A stretch of 64,000 nt of DNA, taken from NCBI GenBank assembly GCA_002900995.3, contig CM035311.1:2418001-2482000 (forward strand), written 5' to 3'. Positions 58,657 through 64,000 of this stretch are shown here, one piece after another. Below the pieces are notes generated by a model, which did no database searches, had not been told where the DNA came from, and was given only the letters and a program-made list of their open reading frames with translations. Both the position numbers and the translations under genes were made by a program. Numbering within the stretch: the first letter of the stretch is position 1; every line of letters begins with the position of its first letter. The stretch is from Ganoderma boninense. Lineage: Eukaryota; Basidiomycota; Agaricomycetes; Polyporales; Polyporaceae.

Positions 58657-59247
58657 CTAATTAGGCTCCTGCAGACGCTCCCTGACCGCCGCCACAAACT
58701 CCTCGTAGCTGGGAATGATGGGTATACCGACCTCACCGCAGACGATCTCGACGTTGCCGAGGCGGTAGAAGCCTTCGGGGCAGCACACGAGCAGCTTCGG
58801 GCGCTGCTTCGCGTCCTTGGACACGAGGTGCAGCCCGAGCTCGAGGAGGGTGATGGGGCTCTTGGTGTTGGGGTCGAAGTACATGGCGATGACGTCCGCC
58901 TTCCTGAGGAGGGCGAGCTCCCACTCGACCTGCCAGCGGAACTGCTCGTTGTCCTTGCGCTGCTCCCAGTCCTTATTCCAGTTCTTGCGCCGCGGGTTGA
59001 AGACCGTGCAGGTGATGTCCTCCAGGCTCTTCGTCATGCGTGGCTGCCATTCCTCTGCAGTGCCCATCTCGATCGAGCCCGCGAGGAAGACCGACTTGCC
59101 GGGGACCAGGGTGGGCGCCGGTGTGGGGGCGATGTAGACGGCGGCGCTGCCGGCCATCGCTGTGGGGGGACGGTCGGCTACCGTGGTGGGCTTGGAATCC
59201 GGGTCGGCGGGATAGCCGGGCGCGGGCTGGGAGTTGAAGTTGGCCAT
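58657..59247 (-). CDS. Nucleoside 2-deoxyribosyltransferase-like protein (copy 1)
   Basis: 196 residues from ATG 59247 to TAG 58657, single exon. Core motifs: VPGKSVFLAGSIEM (SxE-type loop), VFNPRRKNWNKDW, WQVEWELALLRKADVIAMYF, DPNTKSPITLLELGL and CCPEGFYRLGNVEIVC. These match the PF15891-type NDT-like family. Function in fungi is unknown; related enzymes transfer deoxyribose between bases. The C-terminal helix is shared with copy 2. An optional minus-strand intron (58736-58657, donor GTGAGG, acceptor CTAATTAG) would swap the last about 26 residues for an acidic tail reaching a stop at 58532. The unspliced form matches the paralogue. Confidence 0.83.
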   Translation of the reverse strand: MANFNSQPAPGYPADPDSKPTTVADRPPTAMAGSAAVYIAPTPAPTLVPGKSVFLAGSIEMGTAEEWQPRMTKSLEDITCTVFNPRRKNWNKDWEQRKDNEQFRWQVEWELALLRKADVIAMYFDPNTKSPITLLELGLHLVSKDAKQRPKLLVCCPEGFYRLGNVEIVCGEVGIPIIPSYEEFVAAVRERLQEPN

Positions 59248-60255
59248 GAGTGCTATCGGTGTCTGTGGTTGGAGTTGGGGGATGTGATGCTTGGTAGTGT
59301 GGAGAGGACGATGGGTGGGATCGATGGGCTGGTATGCGCTTCTGAGGGTCAGGAGAGGGGAGGATGAGACTGGGGCCTTGGTGGGTGGGATATGGATCTG
59401 CTCCTGTTTAAGTACTGAGGACGAGCTATCGTTTCGCACGCCGCGATTGTGCCACAGGTTCAAGTAGACGTCAGTGTGTGCTTGGGCGGGTGCCGCCCGA
59501 GGACATACGCCTCAATGGATGGGCCTGTGCCGCCTTGCAACAGTCCTGCCATGCATGCATAGAGGCTGTGGCGATGACAAACGGATGGCCATTGCTGTAA
59601 TATTGTGCACACCGACTGACTCGGCTCGTGTCGAAGCAGTCAGATAGCGCAACTCGCATGCGGCAAAGCGGTGGTAGGTAGCCTTGATCCCAAACTGGTG
59701 CAAGTGCCATCGCTCGCGCAGGTGCCATGGCCAGCACCGCCCCGGTCGAGCGCTCTGATTGTGCTGTATTGTATCCGCCTCAGCCTCGCCCCCGGGAAAT
59801 TTACTTACAGTTCCACAGAACACTTGGCCCATTCCGCGGCACCGGACGACAACATCAGGCGCCCGTCGTATTTGGAACTTTATGGCCGCAGGGTGCGAAT
59901 GGCGGTGAAACCTGTCCTACCAGCTTCTACCGAAGGTCCTTGTCGAACTCACATCCTTGACTGAGCTCAACACTTGCCATATCCGCCGCCAGCAGCACAC
60001 AGGCTGCACATCACACTTTGGGTTTGTTCTGTACAACAAGCCACAGCCTGCGCTCGGGAGATGTCATCGCGACGGTCCAAGCCTGAGGACCAAAGCGGTC
60101 GAAGCGGTAGTTGCGCACCGCCCTGCACCTCTATCAAATTGGACAGAGAAAATTCTGCGACAGTGTCAGTGTGAGAATAATTGACATTCTTCAAGCAATC
60201 ACACTCACATAGCACAATGTAGCGACGAAGCAACAATGAATGAGCCATTTAATTT
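59248..60255. other. Intergenic
   Basis: Upstream region of copy 1 and 3' flank of copy 2. Small frames without motifs. Confidence 0.5.
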
Positions 60256-60732
60256 CTATGTCCCTAGCCGCTTGAGCTCGTCAGTCACCCGCTTTACAAA
60301 CGCGTCAAAGGTCTCCACCAGCGGAATGTTGTATCGCTCGCAAACGATCTCCACGTTCCCCTTCCGGTCAAACCCATCCAGACAACAAACCACCACCACC
60401 TTTCCCGGCGTCCGGAAGGACAGCCCCATTTCAAGAAGCGAGATCGGGGAAGGGCTCCTAGGATCTAGCAACACCGCCAAAACATCGGCACGTTCCTGGG
60501 CATCCAGCTCCCACTGCACTTGTGCGGAGAACCGCGGGTCGGTCTTGCTGTTCTTCCAGGTGCTGTCCCAATCTCTCCGCAGCGGGTTGAAGACGGTGAC
60601 GGAGTGAGGCGCGAGCTCCCTGATGAGTTCGCTGCGCCAGTCGTAGCCCGCTACTACGGAGCCGGAGAGGAAGACGGAGCGGCCTTGGATTGCAGTAATG
60701 GGGTCTGGCGCGTTGTAGACTTTGGCCGGCAT
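60256..60732 (-). CDS. Nucleoside 2-deoxyribosyltransferase-like protein (copy 2)
   Basis: 158 residues from ATG 60732 to TAG 60256, single exon. Aligns along its whole length with copy 1: QGRSVFLSGSVVAGYDW, VFNPLRRDWDSTW, AQVQWELDAQERADVLAVLL, DPRSPSPISLLEMGL, CCLDGFDRKGNVEIVC, and the C-terminal helix FDAFVKRVTDEL. It lacks the N-terminal extension of copy 1 and the optional acidic exon. The two copies stand in the same direction about 1 kb apart, so they arose by tandem duplication, an old one judging from the divergence. Confidence 0.83.
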   Translation of the reverse strand: MPAKVYNAPDPITAIQGRSVFLSGSVVAGYDWRSELIRELAPHSVTVFNPLRRDWDSTWKNSKTDPRFSAQVQWELDAQERADVLAVLLDPRSPSPISLLEMGLSFRTPGKVVVVCCLDGFDRKGNVEIVCERYNIPLVETFDAFVKRVTDELKRLGT

Positions 60733-61441
60733 GTTGGCTGTGGTGCGCGAGTTCGAGCAGCCCCGTGGTGGATAACTACACGAGCAACATGCATGGCTAT
60801 GTCAAAAAGAGTCCATGTGAGGCATCCGCAGTGGCGGAGAACCGCTGTTCTACTCGAATGCAGGGGCGATCTCACCTGTGTAGGAGGATTGCGCGACCAG
60901 AAGACGCTACGGCAAGAGGGTGGAGGCGAGGAGTCTTTATCGATGCTATATATGCGGGCTTTGGAAGAGCACTAGGGTTCAGAGGAGGGGAGCAGCGGTG
61001 GTGCTTGGAAAGTGCAGTGGGGCACTGCCTACCGCGGTCGAACCACATCGATGACCATCTCATGAGAATGGAGTACCAAGTACGTGCCACACAAGCTCAA
61101 GGTTTCGGTCCGGGCTGCACCCCCTGCCTCCGCGGCGCCAGATGCTGGGCGGCATCCTGCGTGTCTACGAGGATCTGCGCTGCTTGTGCTGGAGGATATT
61201 TTACCGTAGCGAGGTCGAGTAGAATGGTCCAGCAGAGACCAACTGTGGCTCGGACAAATACCCTTTTAAGACTTCGGCGAGGCCCCACTGCTCGTTCACA
61301 CGTCAATGGAAGGCTCGAGGGAATTGCGATGCCAGCGCGTCTCTATACATTCTACATTCATCTACTGCAGTGGTGACATTGGACTCTACGTATACGTAGG
61401 TGCTCGTGAATGTGGCCGTAATCATGAAGTCCGCCCGAGCT
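60733..61441. other. Intergenic
   Basis: Upstream region of copy 2 and 3' flank of the second PQ-loop gene. No gene seen. Confidence 0.5.
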
Positions 61442-62677
61442 TCATGCATCATTGATCTCCATTCCAGCATGTGCCTTCTCGTCGTCTATGGCTTGTTCAA
61501 TCCTAGGCGGCTCTTCTAATGCCCCAAGGCCCGAATCGTAGCCCGGCGGTGGTGCGGTGGATGCCTCAACATCCGGGACCGCGATGCTATCCGCGACGAG
61601 CCGTTTGCGTCGGCGCCGCGCGAGCGGGTTCAGGACGAGTGCAAGCAGAAGGATGCCCCCGTCAAGTACCTACCGAGTCCCGGCGGGGTCAGTCAGCGCG
61701 TGAATGAGAACATTCAGGATGCCACGTGAGCCGTACCACCACAAGAGAGTACGTCACCCCAGCGACGACGTCGAAATCGCCCTTGAACACAAGCGAGAGG
61801 TCGTTGAACACGCCCCCGAGCGCGTCTATGGTCATGAAGAGGAGCGATATCCCGATAACCTCCTTGTGCTTGTATATCTCGTAGTATTGTGGCCTGTCCC
61901 CATCTTCCGGTCAGCAACAGCATGAGTGGACGTATCCGGCGGAATGCGACTGTACATACAGCATGCCGCATGCAATCAGCACGGTGCTGAATATCCCGAA
62001 GAACATGGTGGGGGCCATGTTTCCCGCATCGAAGGACGGCTTGCGGGGCGCCAAAGTTTAGCTCCGATGCAGACCGTTCAGGAAGGAGAGATACCCTCAC
62101 CCTGAGGGCGTATATCATGCCGACCTCGAAGCCGGCGAAGACGATCAGGGATGCGAGAAATAAGGCTACGCTCGTCGCTCGCGAACGCTTGTGCCCGTAA
62201 TACAGGCACTGTGTGCGTCCGTCGCCGCAAACGGTCGAGTTAGCACCAACGTGCACGGATTTGAGTTTGGTCGGACGAACCTGTGCCCAGGATATGAGGC
62301 AGAGCACGCCGAAAACTTGCGGTTGCAGGATAAGAGGGACGTTTAGGTTCTGAACTATGGAGTATGTTCCGAGGAACGGGCCTGCGATGCCGCACAACAG
62401 CCTGTAAGGGGAGCGGAGCGGCGTGTTAGTGTTAGGAGACGTTCTACGCTCTGCCATATGCAAGAGACAAGTCCTACGGCGTACATGAAATGCTCTGAAA
62501 GACCCTCGACAGACTTGCTACGGTATGTGTGCCATATTTGCGGGACTAGTTGAATAGTCCAGCAGATGGTACCTAGAAACCCGAGAGTTCAAGTCGACGG
62601 ATTCAAGTAAACTTCTAGAGAGAAAAGAACGAACCCATGGTCCCTAGGACGTTCTCCGCCGCATGATTGACCAACAT
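61442..62677 (-). CDS. PQ-loop repeat membrane protein (copy 2, inverted)
   Basis: Paralogue of the 52457-53697 gene in opposite orientation. Start MLVNHAAENVLGTMG (ATG 62677) joins over an intron to TICWTIQLVPQIWHTYRSKS, then LCGIAGPFLGTYSIVQNLNV, QPQVFGVLCLISWAQ, YYGHKRSRATSVALFLASL, SFDAGNMAPTMFFGIFSTVL, LPQYYEIYKHKEVIGIS, and a tail ending GMEINDA at TGA 61442. Both PQ motifs are kept, and the frame runs through about eight exons without breaks, so this is a gene and not a relic. The C-terminal tails of the two copies differ. Confidence 0.85.
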
Positions 62678-63755
62678 TTGCAGTCACACGACGTCTAGGA
62701 TGGCGGTATAAAGAGTGTCAAGTCGTAGATTGATGGCGCGGTACAGCCAGGCAGCCGTCTCTAGTATTCTCAAATCACAGATTTTCCGCCGGGAAGCGAT
62801 CGAGGTCGGGGGAGGATGGAGCGACAAGACTCTGGCATTCCGCAGGCCAAGGCTATTTGAGCAACCGGGCTCGAGGCAGGCAAGATCCAGACCGCGGACC
62901 TTGAGGACATCTTCATTCGTCATCAGATCCAGAGTCATGGTGCGATTCGCGTTTGTGGGGGGCTTTTTTTACGAACACTCGAAAACTCGTCGTTCGAATC
63001 AGGGGGGCGCCTACACTTCTTCTAAACACCGGTTGCTCGGGCCGCCCACTGGATGTTTCTCCTGTCTTCCTGTCGGTACTGCCCTGCTTCTGAGATTAGC
63101 TAGAATGGATACAGCAGTGCGTGAAGGACAGTGATATCCTTCAGTACTCTGGCTGGTCTGAAAGAATCTCAAGCTCAAGGTAAGTGAAGGTTTTCAAGGC
63201 AGATTGGGTAGGATAAAACGGTACCAAGCGGCAGGTCCGTACGTTTTACGTGAGGTCGCCGCTTGCTAAATTATTCAACGCTCTGCCGTTGGGGAGCCGT
63301 AAACGGAGCAGCACGTGGGCGGGCAATGGGCGACCGTCGGGACTTTGGAATGGTGCATCTGACAGAGGGTCAGAGCCAGGGAGAGGGAAAAGAACCCTCA
63401 CCAAGCTCTAAACTAGCGACACGAGGGCCATGTTCCGGCCATGACTTGTACGAAACGTGGATTGAGTGAGGTGAAGCACTGTGTGGGCATCAGCAGCGTT
63501 TCTACAGGATACAGTGGGGTAGTACAAGTAACACAGAGCACAACAACAGATCAAGCAAAGCAAGGAGCAGGCTACTCGATACACAGATAAATAATGTATC
63601 GCTACACGAGCCGACGGGTATACCGAACCGAATGGTATTTCTAGCCACGTCCTGACGAGGGCGTTTAAGTCCACGCGGTGATAATGATGCTTATTTGACC
63701 GTGGAGGCACGCACTGGGGTATGTGGATCATGTGTGTCGAGCAAAGTTTAAAAAT
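62678..63755. other. Intergenic; short open frame 62684-62938 in the leader
   Basis: A minus-strand 84-codon frame (62938-62684) ends six bases before the PQ-loop copy 2 start codon. It could be an upstream ORF in the leader or chance. The rest, to the Smr gene's 3' end, shows no gene. Confidence 0.35.
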
Positions 63756-64000
63756 TTAATGGCTTGAGCTTGTAAGGCCTCGGACGATGAGGCCACCGTC
63801 GATTGTGTCGATGATCCACCCGTCAGAAGTCAAAGCATTCTTCACGGCGGGGCCCAGAACGCCAACGCCGTTTACTGAGTGTTTGCCACGACCCGTAATG
63901 ATCTTCACGCTTTTACCTATGCAAAGGGTCTTGGATGAACAACGATCTCCCTTCGGTCAGTTGACGCGACGCACCACTGAAGTACTCGCTGAGATATTCA
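63756..64000 (-). CDS. Smr-domain protein, 3' end (leaves the right edge)
   Basis: The last exon (about 63917-63756) encodes KIITGRGKHSVNGVGVLGPA, then VKNAL...GWIIDTIDGGLIVRGL and stops at TAA 63756. The TGRG-KHS motif and the following GVGVLGPAV segment are hallmarks of Smr (small MutS-related) nuclease-type domains. A splice acceptor (GCATAG|GT) precedes the exon. The next exon upstream appears to end with EYLSEYFS and a GTGCGT donor, near the window edge. Only the C-terminus is visible. Confidence 0.8.

Noticed and set aside
62980..63010. tRNA-like GTTCGAATC motif
   Set aside because: No matching T-stem, anticodon arm or acceptor stem around it.
1..64000. CRISPR arrays, bacterial operons or phage genes
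   Set aside because: No regularly spaced short repeats were seen, and gene structure is eukaryotic throughout.

Overview
The window looks like nuclear DNA of a filamentous basidiomycete (Agaricomycetes, most likely a wood-decay or related fungus). Genes are packed on both strands. Most are split by short GT-AG introns of about 50-110 nt with CTAAC/CTGAC-like branch points, and intergenic gaps are short. Coding sequence is GC3-rich. No rRNA, tRNA, CRISPR array or bacterial operon was seen. The species was not identified.

Layout, left to right. A 5' gene fragment leaves the left edge (1-156, minus). Then follow an aminoglycoside-phosphotransferase-fold kinase (1949-3140), a retrotransposon-Gag-like orphan gene with a tail anchor (4052-4648), a sterol O-acyltransferase (5388-7572, minus), a DUF2015 small membrane protein and EMC5 as a divergent pair (9480-10968), an Hrt3/FBXO9-type F-box protein (11282-12967, minus) and a DnaJ-DUF1977 ER chaperone (13352-14917). 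Next come cytochrome oxidase subunit VIIa/COX9 (15710-16062, minus) divergent to the PP2A B55/CDC55 subunit (16443-18294), RED/IK splicing factor (19308-21003) and a trichodiene-synthase-like sesquiterpene cyclase (21609-22944, minus). A gene-poor stretch follows with a terminal-inverted-repeat element (24692-25074).

The centre holds NMN adenylyltransferase (26283-27763, minus), a Clr2 silencing protein (28349-31638), a KAR9/GAS2-type cytoskeletal protein (32212-35322), a TRAPPC12 homologue with a long N-terminal extension (35619-38565, minus), a poor 3 kb region with F-box/LRR remnants, an unknown conserved-looking single-exon protein (41933-42859, minus), a 4EHP-like cap-binding protein (43801-44950, minus) and the Kei1 subunit of inositol-phosphorylceramide synthase (45402-46638). 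The right third has a 4'-phosphopantetheinyl-transferase-like gene with unusual active-site residues (47863-49066), an unknown Ser/Pro-rich protein (50200-51868), a PQ-loop transporter (52457-53697) and its inverted paralogue (61442-62677), an F-box protein (53996-55159), a Sly41-type triose-phosphate-transporter family protein (55887-57741), two paralogous nucleoside-2-deoxyribosyltransferase-like proteins (58657-59247 and 60256-60732, both minus) and the 3' end of an Smr-domain gene at the right edge.

Most genes are housekeeping (ER/Golgi lipid and membrane functions, mitochondria, splicing, signalling) and do not form one pathway. The terpene cyclase stands alone, without obvious tailoring enzymes. 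The most unusual things seen are a 6-nt microexon that encodes the Asn-Asp of the cyclase's metal-binding NSE motif, the PPTase-like protein that appears to lack expected metal ligands, an acidic alternative C-terminus hidden behind an optional intron in one deoxyribosyltransferase-like gene, and the tail-anchored orphan Gag. All exon models were made by eye from splice signals, reading-frame continuity and remembered family motifs, and no search was run; exon boundaries may be off by a base or so.
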